Part shown: one piece after another, positions 1-7,415 of the stretch
Numbering within the stretch: the first letter of the stretch is position 1
How the letters are laid out: the number at the start of each line of letters is the position of its first letter
Source: Bacteroidaceae bacterium
Lineage (GTDB): Bacteria > Bacteroidota > Bacteroidia > Bacteroidales > Bacteroidaceae
Assembly (NCBI GenBank): GCA_017381475.1
Contig: JAFOCD010000019.1
Span: 1-50,807 of the forward strand
DNA: 50,807 nucleotides
Direction of reading: 5' to 3'
The notes under the pieces: generated by a model
What the model was told of the DNA's origin: nothing
What the model saw: the letters and a program-made list of their open reading frames with translations, nothing else
Databases searched by the model: none
Made by a program: the position numbers and the translations under genes

Positions 1-198
1 GGTGAGATTTCTGCAGCCGAGGGCGTTGAGGGTGCAATTGAGATTGCAAACGCAGACATGGCATGGGTATACACAGCAGACGGCAAGTTGGTTGAGTTCG
101 TTCAGAACCCATCAACAGTTGCAGTTGAGGCCGGTGTTTACCTTGTAAAGATGCAGCTTGGCAATGTAATCCGCAGCGCAAAGGTATTGGTTAAGTAA
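1..198 (+). CDS. C-terminal end of a secreted protein with a T9SS-type sorting tail (5' partial)
   Basis: The frame is open from base 1 to TAA at 196-198 and gives 65 residues; the start lies outside the window. The end reads as a short beta-rich domain (AWVYTADGKLVEFVQ, then AGVYLVKMQLGN, RSAKVLVK). The pattern GxYLVKxxxGxxxxxxKVLVK is typical of Por-type (type A) C-terminal sorting domains, which direct proteins through the type IX secretion system and are removed at the cell surface. What the mature protein does cannot be told from this fragment. A strong terminator follows 27 bp after the stop. The PorE-like gene near the right end of the window fits a T9SS-positive organism. The tail is short and such tails vary, so the sorting call is probable rather than certain. 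Confidence 0.7.
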   Translation, partial: GEISAAEGVEGAIEIANADMAWVYTADGKLVEFVQNPSTVAVEAGVYLVKMQLGNVIRSAKVLVK

Positions 199-225
199 TT
201 AACAGCATACTTTAGCAACATAACG

Positions 226-258
226 GTAGTGCGCCTTTTGAGGCGCACTACTTTTTTT
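226..258 (+). terminator. Rho-independent terminator of the T9SS cargo gene
   Basis: A perfect 11-bp stem (226-236 with 241-251, GTAGTGCGCCT / AGGCGCACTAC) closes a TTTG loop and is followed by seven T (252-258). The loop and T-tract also form part of the next gene's promoter. Confidence 0.9.
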
Positions 259-267
259 GTATCTTCG
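236..267 (+). promoter_or_regulatory. Bacteroidota-type promoter of the NhaC gene, embedded in the terminator
   Basis: The -7 box is TATCTTCG at 260-267 (consensus TAnnTTTG, one mismatch). A TTTTG at 236-240, which is the last stem base plus the hairpin loop, sits 19 bp upstream as the -33 box. Transcription would start about 5-7 bases after the -7 box, almost on the ATG at 272, so the mRNA would have little or no leader. Confidence 0.6.
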
Positions 268-271
268 CGGC

Positions 272-1576
272 ATGAAACGACACGACATACAAAAGATAGG
301 CACACGCCGCGGGTTACTCGCCCTCTCACCAATCATCGTATTGCTGACAATATATCTTGCCGGCTCATTGATTGCCGGCGACTTCTACTTCATACCAATG
401 GCTGCAATATTCACCGTTGCATCAATATACGCGTTGACAATAAAAAACGGCAGGACACTTGGCACACGCGCCAAGGACTTCTATAAAGGTGCAACAAATT
501 CACGCATAATGTACATGGTGTGGATTTTTGTGTTTGCAGGGGCATTTGCAGAACTTGCAGAATCAATGGGTGCCGTAGATGCCACAGTGCAATTAACCAG
601 AAGCCTAATCCCAAGCAGTTTCCTACCGGCCGGCATCTTTATTGCAGCCTGCTTCATTTCACTTTCAATAGGAACATCAGTAGGTACAATCGTTGCATTG
701 ACTACTATTGCCAAAGATCTCGCAACTGAGGTGGGCGGCGACACCGCTTGGTTTGTTGCAATAGTGGCAGGAGGAGCATTTTTTGGCGATAATCTCTCTT
801 TCATTTCGGATACCACAATTGCTGCAACGCAAACCCAAGGCTGTTCAATGCGCAGCAAATTCCGAACAAACATAAAATTGGTCGCACCAGCAGCAATTGC
901 AACATTAATTCTGTATACATGTAGCGGAAACAGTATTGAAGATACAGGTAGCACACCTATAACTCTTGATTGCATACTCAAATGCACACCCTATTTGACC
1001 GTCATCATACTTGCATTGTTTGGAATGGATGTACTGGAAGTTCTGACAATAGGCATTATCGTAGCTGCCGGAATGGGAATAACAAAAGACACTTTGGATG
1101 CCACTGGTATTCTTACACAAATGAGCAGTGGGGTAACGGGTATGCTGGAGTTAATTCTAGTAACAATGCTTGCAGGAGGTCTGCTGGAGATTGTACGCAT
1201 AAATGGCGGCATAGACTACCTTATTCGCATTGTAACACTGCGTATACGCACAAAACGGGCTGCAGAATTTTCAATATCGGCTTTGACAGCACTGGCCAAC
1301 ATCTGTACCGCCAACAACACTATAGCAATCCTGACAACAGGGGGCATTACACGCGACATTTCCAAGAAATATGGCATTAGACCACAACGCGCAGCAAGTC
1401 TCATGGACACCACATCATGCTTTATACAAGGAGTAATACCATACGGCGCGCAACTACTGATGGCTTCGAGTCTTGCAGGAGTCTCTCCATTAGAGATAAT
1501 CCCCTATCTGTACTACCCTATGTGTGTTGGAGTCGTGATTCTGGTTTCAATTCTTGCTAAAAAGGAAGTGGTTTAA
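272..1576 (+). CDS. NhaC-family Na+/H+ antiporter
   Basis: This 434-residue polytopic inner-membrane protein probably exchanges Na+ for H+, supporting pH and sodium homeostasis. Hydrophobic segments run through the whole length. The signature GDNLSFISDTTIAATQTQG, about residue 170, matches the NhaC-family GDxxSPxSDTT region. A second conserved-looking stretch (ANICTANNTIAILTTGG) sits in the C-terminal half. I chose ATG 272 over TTG 257 because 257-271 overlaps the -7 promoter box, and MKRHDIQK is a normal cytoplasmic N-terminus. There is no recognisable Shine-Dalgarno sequence. The gene stands alone, converging on rpsO. Substrate choice within the NhaC/ArsB-like superfamily is inferred from motif only; malate/lactate-type exchange (as in MleN) is an alternative. 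Confidence 0.85.
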   Translation: MKRHDIQKIGTRRGLLALSPIIVLLTIYLAGSLIAGDFYFIPMAAIFTVASIYALTIKNGRTLGTRAKDFYKGATNSRIMYMVWIFVFAGAFAELAESMGAVDATVQLTRSLIPSSFLPAGIFIAACFISLSIGTSVGTIVALTTIAKDLATEVGGDTAWFVAIVAGGAFFGDNLSFISDTTIAATQTQGCSMRSKFRTNIKLVAPAAIATLILYTCSGNSIEDTGSTPITLDCILKCTPYLTVIILALFGMDVLEVLTIGIIVAAGMGITKDTLDATGILTQMSSGVTGMLELILVTMLAGGLLEIVRINGGIDYLIRIVTLRIRTKRAAEFSISALTALANICTANNTIAILTTGGITRDISKKYGIRPQRAASLMDTTSCFIQGVIPYGAQLLMASSLAGVSPLEIIPYLYYPMCVGVVILVSILAKKEVV

Positions 1577-1642
1577 GAGAAGAATCACACAAATGTTTCA
1601 GGATTGTTTTAAGTAGATTCATATCAAGCTGACACCAACGAC

Positions 1643-1680
1643 AAAAAACCGCGGGACTTTCTTACGAAAATCCCGCGGTT
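1643..1680 (-). terminator. Terminator of rpsO, possibly bidirectional
   Basis: A 10-bp stem (1647-1656 AACCGCGGGA with 1671-1680 TCCCGCGGTT) and a 14-base loop are followed on the minus strand by a run of T (the A-run at 1643-1648). On the plus strand the following sequence is only moderately T-rich, so it may also stop NhaC transcripts weakly. Confidence 0.85.
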
Positions 1681-1699
1681 AAATCTTTCTTGTCGCAGA

Positions 1700-1969
1700 T
1701 TATCTACGCAAGCCGAGCTTAGCTACGATAGCACGGTAGCGGTTGATGTCACGATCCTTCAAGTAGTTGAGGAGTGAACGACGCTTACCTACCAACATTG
1801 TCAAAGCTCTCTGTGTGCTATAATCCTTACGGTTAGCCTTAAGGTGCTCAGTCAAGTGTGCAATACGGTATGAAAACAAAGCAATCTGGCTCTCTGCTGA
1901 ACCAGTATCAGTGCTAGACGTTCCGTATGTGCCAAAGATTTCTTTCTTTTTCTCTGTATCCAAATACAT
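1700..1969 (-). CDS. rpsO: 30S ribosomal protein S15
   Basis: The 89-residue product has the normal S15 length and fold signature: HLTEHLKANRKDYSTQRAL, then LVGKRRSLLNYLK, and the basic end YRAIVAKLGLRR. S15 binds 16S rRNA early in assembly of the 30S platform. I chose ATG 1967-1969 (MYLDTEKKKEIF) because it gives the family length; the frame runs further upstream, but that stretch lies in the leader and crosses the promoter. It is monocistronic, with its own promoter (-7 at 2054-2061) and terminator (1643-1680). The roughly 80-base leader can fold and may be an S15 autoregulatory site. Confidence 0.97.
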   Translation of the reverse strand: MYLDTEKKKEIFGTYGTSSTDTGSAESQIALFSYRIAHLTEHLKANRKDYSTQRALTMLVGKRRSLLNYLKDRDINRYRAIVAKLGLRR

Positions 1970-2002
1970 AATTTGAAGTATTAAAGGGTTAAAAAATATC
2001 TT

Positions 2003-2045
2003 TTGGCCGACAAATGAATGCGCCCGAGACGCACTATGTTGCCAA
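2003..2045 (-). other. Foldable rpsO leader (possible S15-binding element)
   Basis: On the minus strand TTGGC (complement of 2041-2045) can pair with GCCAA (complement of 2003-2007), enclosing a smaller hairpin TGCG/CGCA (2019-2033). The outer stem would start almost at the predicted 5' end of the mRNA. rpsO leaders in several phyla bind S15; no specific Bacteroidota motif is confirmed here. Confidence 0.35.
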
Positions 2046-2053
2046 CGCGGATG

Positions 2054-2083
2054 CAAAGATACAACCTTTTTTCCTAACAGCAA
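2054..2083 (-). promoter_or_regulatory. Promoter of rpsO
   Basis: On the minus strand a perfect TATCTTTG (complement of 2054-2061) lies 19 bp downstream of a TTG (complement of 2081-2083). The predicted start is near 2048, giving a leader of about 80 bases. Confidence 0.75.
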
Positions 2084-2198
2084 TCACTTTGCGGCATTTT
2101 TTTACAACAATCACCTTTGCTCCCGTTCAAAGAGGAGTTATTTTCAAACAATTACGCACAAAGAACCCGCAAACGGCTATTTTCTCGCTATTTTTGTG

Positions 2199-2206
2199 TA
2201 ACTTTG
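2199..2206 (+). promoter_or_regulatory. Probable -7 box for typA
   Basis: TAACTTTG matches TAnnTTTG exactly, about 73 bp before the typA start. I see no good TTTG at the expected -33 distance, only a T-rich stretch. Confidence 0.5.
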
Positions 2207-2278
2207 CAGTCGCTTGCGACTGCTCCCCCACGGGTAGCAAACGCGACTGAAATTCTAAAACAAGGAAATAATAGATAT

Positions 2279-4075
2279 ATGCAGAATATTCGTAACATCG
2301 CTATCATTGCGCACGTAGACCACGGCAAGACAACACTTGTAGACAAAATGATGTTGGCAGGCAACCTGCTCAAGGAACAGGACAACGACAAACTCACACT
2401 CGACAACAACGAGTTGGAACGTGAGAGAGGTATAACCATCCTGTCCAAGAATGTCTCAATCCAGTACAAGGACACAAAAATCAACATCATTGACACTCCG
2501 GGGCACAGCGACTTTGGTGGCGAGGTTGAGCGCGTGCTAAACATGGCTGACGGCTGTATTCTGCTCGTGGACGCCTTTGAAGGGCCCATGCCACAGACAC
2601 GTTTCGTACTGCAGAAGGCCTTGCAGATTGGTTTGAAGCCAATTGTTGTTGTAAACAAGGTTGACAAGCCCAACTGCCGCCCCGAGGAGGTATATGAAAT
2701 GGTATTCGACCTCATGTTCTCACTCGACGCAACAGAGGAGCAGCTTGATTTCCCCGTACTCTATGGTAGTGCGAAGAACAACTGGATGAGCACCGACTGG
2801 CGCAATGAGACAACCGATCTCACCGCCCTGCTTGACGCAATCCTTGAGCACATCCCTGCACCAGAAAAGTTGGAGGGCACACCACAGATGCTCATCACAT
2901 CACTCGACTACTCTCCTTACACAGGCCGTATCGCAGTGGGACGCGTACACCGCGGCACACTCACCGAGGGTTCAAACGTAACACTCGTGAACCGCAACGG
3001 CGAGCAGAGCAAGATGAAGATCAAGGAACTGCACACCTTTGAGGGACTCGGCCGCCGCAAGACTGCGAGCGTAAGTTCGGGCGACATCTGCGCAATCGTC
3101 GGACTCGAGAAATTCGAGATCGGCGACACCATCTGCGACTTTGAGAACCCAGAGGCATTGCCACCTATTGCCATTGACGAGCCTACAATGAGCATGCTCT
3201 TCACAATCAACGACTCACCATTCTTTGGCAAGGAGGGCAAGTTCGTGACATCACGCCACATTCAGGATCGCCTTGACAAGGAGCTCGACAAGAACCTTGC
3301 ACTGCGCGTGAAGAAAGACCCCGAGGAAGACGCATGGACTGTATTCGGCCGCGGCGTGCTCCACCTTTCGGTACTCATTGAGACAATGCGCCGCGAGGGA
3401 TACGAGCTACAGGTGGGCCAGCCGCAGGTAATCTACAAGGAGATTGACGGAGTGAAGCACGAACCTATCGAGGAACTCACAATCAACGTACCCACAGATT
3501 ACTCAAGCAAGATCATTGATATGGTTACACGCCGCAAGGGTGAGATGCTCTCAATGGAGGCACAGGGCGAGCGCGTGAACATCGAGTTCAACATCCCTTC
3601 ACGTGGTATCATCGGCTTACGCACCAACGTGCTCACAGCATCGGCCGGCGAGGCAATCATGGCACACCGCTTCAAGGAGTACCAGCCATTCAAGGGCGAG
3701 ATTGAGCGCCGCACAAACGGCTCGTTGGTAGTCATGGAAAGCGGCACTGCATTCGCATATGCAATCGACAAGCTTCAGGAGCGTGGCAAGTTCTTCATCA
3801 GCCCACAGGAGGATGTATATGCAGGTCAGGTTGTAGGTGAGCACATCCACGAGAACGACCTTGTCATCAATGTTACAAAGAGCAAGAAACTCACCAACAT
3901 GCGCGCAAGCGGAAGCGATGACAAGGCACGCATCGTTCCACCTATCATCTTCTCGCTAGAGGAGGCACTTGAGTACATCAAGGAGGACGAGTACCTTGAG
4001 GTGACACCAAAGTCAATGCGCATGCGCAAGATTATCCTTGACGAGATAGAGCGCAAGCGCGCAAACAAGCAATAA
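2279..4075 (+). CDS. typA: Translational GTPase TypA/BipA
   Basis: The 598-residue product has the usual length for TypA/BipA, a ribosome-binding GTPase related to EF-G that aids 50S assembly and growth under stress. The G1 motif AHVDHGKTTL is at about residues 10-19. G2/G3 follow as RERGITILSKN and DTPGHSDFGGEV, and G4 as VVNKVDKP. The C-terminal half contains GRGVLHLSVLIETMRREGYE and SRGIIGLRTNVLTASAGEAIM, both typical of TypA. I chose ATG 2279 (MQNIRNIAIIAHVDHG) because family members start this close to the G1 loop; the frame is open further upstream, but that stretch spans the probable promoter. AAGGA at 2262-2266 may act as a ribosome-binding site. The downstream lipoprotein gene begins 4 bases after the stop, suggesting co-transcription. 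Confidence 0.97.
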   Translation: MQNIRNIAIIAHVDHGKTTLVDKMMLAGNLLKEQDNDKLTLDNNELERERGITILSKNVSIQYKDTKINIIDTPGHSDFGGEVERVLNMADGCILLVDAFEGPMPQTRFVLQKALQIGLKPIVVVNKVDKPNCRPEEVYEMVFDLMFSLDATEEQLDFPVLYGSAKNNWMSTDWRNETTDLTALLDAILEHIPAPEKLEGTPQMLITSLDYSPYTGRIAVGRVHRGTLTEGSNVTLVNRNGEQSKMKIKELHTFEGLGRRKTASVSSGDICAIVGLEKFEIGDTICDFENPEALPPIAIDEPTMSMLFTINDSPFFGKEGKFVTSRHIQDRLDKELDKNLALRVKKDPEEDAWTVFGRGVLHLSVLIETMRREGYELQVGQPQVIYKEIDGVKHEPIEELTINVPTDYSSKIIDMVTRRKGEMLSMEAQGERVNIEFNIPSRGIIGLRTNVLTASAGEAIMAHRFKEYQPFKGEIERRTNGSLVVMESGTAFAYAIDKLQERGKFFISPQEDVYAGQVVGEHIHENDLVINVTKSKKLTNMRASGSDDKARIVPPIIFSLEEALEYIKEDEYLEVTPKSMRMRKIILDEIERKRANKQ

Positions 4076-4079
4076 AAAG

Positions 4080-5111
4080 ATGAGAAGGCTGCCGGTATAC
4101 ATACTGACCCTAATTCTCATTATTGCCTGTGGTGGCGAAAATGAGAAAAAAACATACACAATTCAAGGCAAAGGCATTGAAACAGGCACCGTATACCTAT
4201 TCGGGACGGGGGACACACACAAACAACTCTCCTCAAAGAACTGCGATGGAGAATTCTCCATCTCAATTCCTTTGGAAAGCAAGGCTATCCTGACCCTGAT
4301 ACTCCCCAACGAAAAAACATTGCCACTGTTTGCCGAGCCCGGTACAACGGCAAAACTGCAAGCAGACAGCATCTTGAATAGCGGATGGGCAGTCATGGGC
4401 GGAAAAACCCAGCTGCTGCACGACAGCATATCGCGCGTGCTTGACGCCACCGACGACTTTGCCAAACAGAAAAAGACAATCGAAGAGTTCATAAAGGAAA
4501 ACCCTTCGAGCGAAGTTGCCGTTGAATTGTTCCGCCGATACCTTGTCGAGATTCCAGCCCCCGACAACGAATACATAAAAAAGACGATAAAGAAATTAGG
4601 CGGTACAATAATGGACCATGAATATTTCACAAACCTGACCCTACTGCTTGACAAAAAGCCCGGCAACGCGAAGAACAAGACAATGCCATCCTTCAAATAT
4701 ACAACACTCAGCAACGAGAAGATCAATCAAGCGACATTTGGAGGAAAATACCTGCTGCTTACATTCTGGACCACGTGGAACGACAACAGTCTGGAGCATC
4801 TGAAAAGACTTGAGAATGTAAAAGAAGGAGTAAAAGGAGAAAGTTTTGAAATCCTCAATATTGCACTTGAAAGCGACACTGCATTAGTGAGGCAGTTTGT
4901 TGAAGAAAAACAAATAATCGGTCACAACGCCTGCGACACCAAAGGAATGAACAGCGATGTAATCAGTTCATTAAACATTGCATCACTACCTTTTTCAGCA
5001 CTTGTAACACCCTACAAGCGAATAGCAGAGTACAATCTTAAACTTGACAGCACCGACATAGCCCTCATTGACTCATTAGTGCTTAAACACGATAAGAAAC
5101 AGATAAAATAA
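4080..5111 (+). CDS. DUF4369-type lipoprotein with a thioredoxin fold lacking the CxxC
   Basis: This is a 343-residue predicted lipoprotein: signal MRRLPVYILTLILIIAC with the lipid-modified Cys at 17. Residues about 25-115 resemble the beta-rich DUF4369 domain found in front of TlpA/ResA-like thioredoxins in Bacteroidota (YTIQGKGIETGTVYLFG). Residues about 200-340 look like the thioredoxin-like part. In place of the usual WxxWCxxC active site it reads WTTWNDNS (residues 230-237), so both cysteines are replaced by Asn and Ser. It is therefore unlikely to be a thiol oxidoreductase and may be a binding or structural derivative. It follows typA by 4 bases and precedes yifB by 12. The domain assignment rests on pattern recognition only. 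Confidence 0.7.
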   Translation: MRRLPVYILTLILIIACGGENEKKTYTIQGKGIETGTVYLFGTGDTHKQLSSKNCDGEFSISIPLESKAILTLILPNEKTLPLFAEPGTTAKLQADSILNSGWAVMGGKTQLLHDSISRVLDATDDFAKQKKTIEEFIKENPSSEVAVELFRRYLVEIPAPDNEYIKKTIKKLGGTIMDHEYFTNLTLLLDKKPGNAKNKTMPSFKYTTLSNEKINQATFGGKYLLLTFWTTWNDNSLEHLKRLENVKEGVKGESFEILNIALESDTALVRQFVEEKQIIGHNACDTKGMNSDVISSLNIASLPFSALVTPYKRIAEYNLKLDSTDIALIDSLVLKHDKKQIK

Positions 5112-5123
5112 AAGCACCCCGAC

Positions 5124-6662
5124 ATGCTCGTAAAGGTCCATGCAGCAGCCATCCAAGGCATCAATGCCACGCTTGTCACCATTGAGGTGAATGCATTGCG
5201 AGGAATAAAGTTCTACCTTGTAGGACTACCCGACAACGCCGTAAAGGAGAGCCAGCAGCGAATCAATTCGGCACTACACCACAACGGTCTGCGTTTCCCA
5301 AGCAAGCAGATAATCGTAAACATGGCGCCTGCCGATATCAAGAAGGAGGGCTCGGCCTACGACCTTCCAATTGCCATAGGCATTCTTGCCGCCGACGAGG
5401 TTGTCTCAACAGCAAAGCTCGACCGCTACCTCATCATGGGCGAGTTGGGACTCGATGGCAAACTCATGCCAATAAAGGGAGCACTCCCCATTACCATCAA
5501 AGCCAAGGAGCTTGGCTACGAAGGCGTAATACTGCCAACAGGCAACGCTGCAGAAGCCGCCGTTGTCAACGGCATTGACATATTCGGTGCCGACGACCTA
5601 ATGCAAGTATTGCAGTTCCTTGACGACAAGGAGTACATTGAACCACACCGGGTCGACATAGAGAACGACTTCTACTCAAAGCAGAGTACATTCCCGTTCG
5701 ATTTCAGCGAAGTACGCGGTCAAGAGAGCGTGAAACGTGCCTTTGAGGTCGCAGCCGCTGGCGGACACAATCTCATCATGGTAGGCCCTCCGGGTAGCGG
5801 TAAGTCAATGATGGCAAAACGACTGCCATCCATACTACCACCACTCACTCTTGAAGAGAGCCTTGAAACAACAAAGATACACTCGGTAAGCGGAATGATG
5901 CCCGACGGCATCGCGCTCATCACACAGCGCCCATTCCGCAGCCCGCACCACACAATCTCATCGGTAGCCCTGTGCGGTGGAGGCTCAAACCCCAAACCCG
6001 GCGAGATTTCACTTGCCCACAATGGCGTGCTGTTCCTTGACGAGTTGCCTGAGTTCAGCCGCGATGTGCTCGAGGTCATGCGCCAGCCGCTCGAAGACCG
6101 AAAGATTTGCGTAGCACGCGCCAACTACAAGGTTGAATACCCAGCCGGCATAATGTTCGTTGCATCAATGAACCCCTGTCCATGCGGATACTACAACCAC
6201 CCAACAAAGGACTGCACCTGCAGCCCCGGACAGGTACAACGCTACCTGAATAAAATAAGCGGCCCACTGCTCGACCGCATTGACCTGCAGATAGAGATTA
6301 CTCCCGTACCATTTGAGGAAATCTCGAACACCGCACCGGGAGAATCAAGCGCGACAATACGCGAGCGAGTAATTGCAGCACGCAAGATACAGGAAGAGCG
6401 CTTCAAAAACGAGAAAGGCATCTACTGCAACGCACAGATGCCCCCAAAACTCATTGCTAAATATGCCGCACTTGACGAGACAAGCCTCGCCATGCTGAAG
6501 ACAGCCATGACAAGGTTCGACCTCTCTGCACGCGCATACGACCGCATACTAAAGGTTGCACGCACAATTGCAGACCTTGACGGCAGCGAGAACATCCAGT
6601 TCCAGCACATTGCCGAGGCAATAGGTTACCGCAACCTCGACCGCGGAAGTTGGGGAACTTAA
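5124..6662 (+). CDS. yifB: YifB/ComM-family Mg-chelatase-like AAA+ ATPase
   Basis: The 512-residue product matches the YifB/ComM family in length and order: an N-terminal Lon-protease-like domain (MLVKVHAAAIQGINATLVTIE, GLPDNAVKESQQRI), then an AAA+ ATPase with Walker A GPPGSGKS at 221-228 and Walker B-type VLFLDELPEF, then a Cys-rich insert (MNPCPCGYYNHP, CTCSPGQVQRY) and a C-terminal helical domain (LSARAYDRILKVARTIADLDG). In naturally competent bacteria ComM is a helicase that promotes branch migration during recombination of incoming DNA; the role in this organism is not established. It is the last gene of the typA run and is followed by a hairpin-rich spacer. Confidence 0.93.
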   Translation: MLVKVHAAAIQGINATLVTIEVNALRGIKFYLVGLPDNAVKESQQRINSALHHNGLRFPSKQIIVNMAPADIKKEGSAYDLPIAIGILAADEVVSTAKLDRYLIMGELGLDGKLMPIKGALPITIKAKELGYEGVILPTGNAAEAAVVNGIDIFGADDLMQVLQFLDDKEYIEPHRVDIENDFYSKQSTFPFDFSEVRGQESVKRAFEVAAAGGHNLIMVGPPGSGKSMMAKRLPSILPPLTLEESLETTKIHSVSGMMPDGIALITQRPFRSPHHTISSVALCGGGSNPKPGEISLAHNGVLFLDELPEFSRDVLEVMRQPLEDRKICVARANYKVEYPAGIMFVASMNPCPCGYYNHPTKDCTCSPGQVQRYLNKISGPLLDRIDLQIEITPVPFEEISNTAPGESSATIRERVIAARKIQEERFKNEKGIYCNAQMPPKLIAKYAALDETSLAMLKTAMTRFDLSARAYDRILKVARTIADLDGSENIQFQHIAEAIGYRNLDRGSWGT

Positions 6663-6666
6663 ACAA

Positions 6667-6802
6667 GCTGAAAGGTGAAAGGTGAAAGCTCGTGCAAACG
6701 AGCAAAATGCAAAGCTCGCTTTAGCATTTTACTGCGAGTGTAGCCGAGTTTCAAGCGCACAAAGTGCGGTTAAAGCTGAAAACGGGAAACGCACGAAGTG
6801 CG
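6667..6802. repeat. Cluster of short direct and inverted repeats between yifB and the LOG gene
   Basis: This spacer contains GAAAGGT-type direct repeats (6670-6687) and a hairpin GCTCGT-gcaa-ACGAGC (6688-6703). Complementary arms AAAATGC/GCATTTT (6704-6710, 6724-6730) and CTCGC/GCGAG (6715-6719, 6734-6738) interleave. Two near-identical triloop hairpins follow: CGCAC-aaa-GTGCG (6756-6768) and CGCAC-gaa-GTGCG (6790-6802). No open frame here looks real. It could be a REP-like intergenic element or a processed mRNA region. There is no T-tract, so it is not a classic terminator. Confidence 0.6.
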
Positions 6803-6830
6803 GTAAAATTAAACAGAATTCAATAGACAC

Positions 6831-7415
6831 ATGGAAATAAAGAATATATGCATATACTGCGCATCCAGCAATAAGGCTGCCGAAGTTTATGGCGACACAG
6901 CCTATGAACTTGGCGCGCTTCTTGCCCAGGAGGGAATAACTGTAGTTACCGGCGCAGGAGGCATTGGCCTCATGCGTAAGGTCGAGGACGGCGCACTGGA
7001 AAACGGCGGCAAGGCCATTGGCGTGATTCCACAGTTCATGGTTGACCAGAACTGGCATCACCCCGGGCTGACCGAACTCCACATCACAAACTCCATGCAC
7101 GAACGCAAGCAGATGATGGCTAACCTTAGTGATGCTGTCATTGCACTGCCGGGCGGATGCGGAACGATTGAGGAACTGAGCGAAATAATTACATGGAAAC
7201 AGCTGGGTCTCTACCTCAACCCAATCGTCATCCTCAACATCAATGGCTACTATAACCCTTTCATAGCGCAACTTGAGAAGGCTGTGGAGGAGCATTTCAT
7301 GGGTGAGATACACAGCAAGATATGGAGCGTGGCAACAACACCAGCCGAGGCTCTTGAAGCCATACGCAACACTCCACGCTGGAACGCCGAAGTAAGAAAA
7401 TACGCTGCACTATGA
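6831..7415 (+). CDS. LOG-family nucleotide phosphoribohydrolase (TIGR00730)
   Basis: The 194-residue protein carries the family hallmark PGGCGTIEEL (consensus PGGxGTxxE) at about residues 104-113, and an upstream glycine-rich loop GAGGIGLM. LOG proteins release the base from nucleoside 5'-monophosphates; plant and some bacterial members act on cytokinin precursors, but most bacterial ones probably have a housekeeping nucleotide role. The length fits type I LOGs. The stop overlaps the next start by 4 bases (ATGA), so the DUF4271 gene is translationally linked. The substrate is not shown by the sequence. Confidence 0.88.
   Translation: MEIKNICIYCASSNKAAEVYGDTAYELGALLAQEGITVVTGAGGIGLMRKVEDGALENGGKAIGVIPQFMVDQNWHHPGLTELHITNSMHERKQMMANLSDAVIALPGGCGTIEELSEIITWKQLGLYLNPIVILNINGYYNPFIAQLEKAVEEHFMGEIHSKIWSVATTPAEALEAIRNTPRWNAEVRKYAAL

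Noticed and set aside
257-271. Upstream TTG start of the NhaC frame
   Set aside because: These bases are within the -7 box and its upstream edge, so they cannot be in the mRNA if the promoter call is right.
2117-2278. N-terminal extension of the typA frame
   Set aside because: It spans the likely promoter, and TypA proteins begin near the G1 loop as with ATG 2279.
6729-7313. 194-codon minus-strand frame over the LOG gene and the repeat spacer
   Set aside because: It runs through the hairpin cluster and opposite the PGGxGTxxE motif; not a plausible gene.
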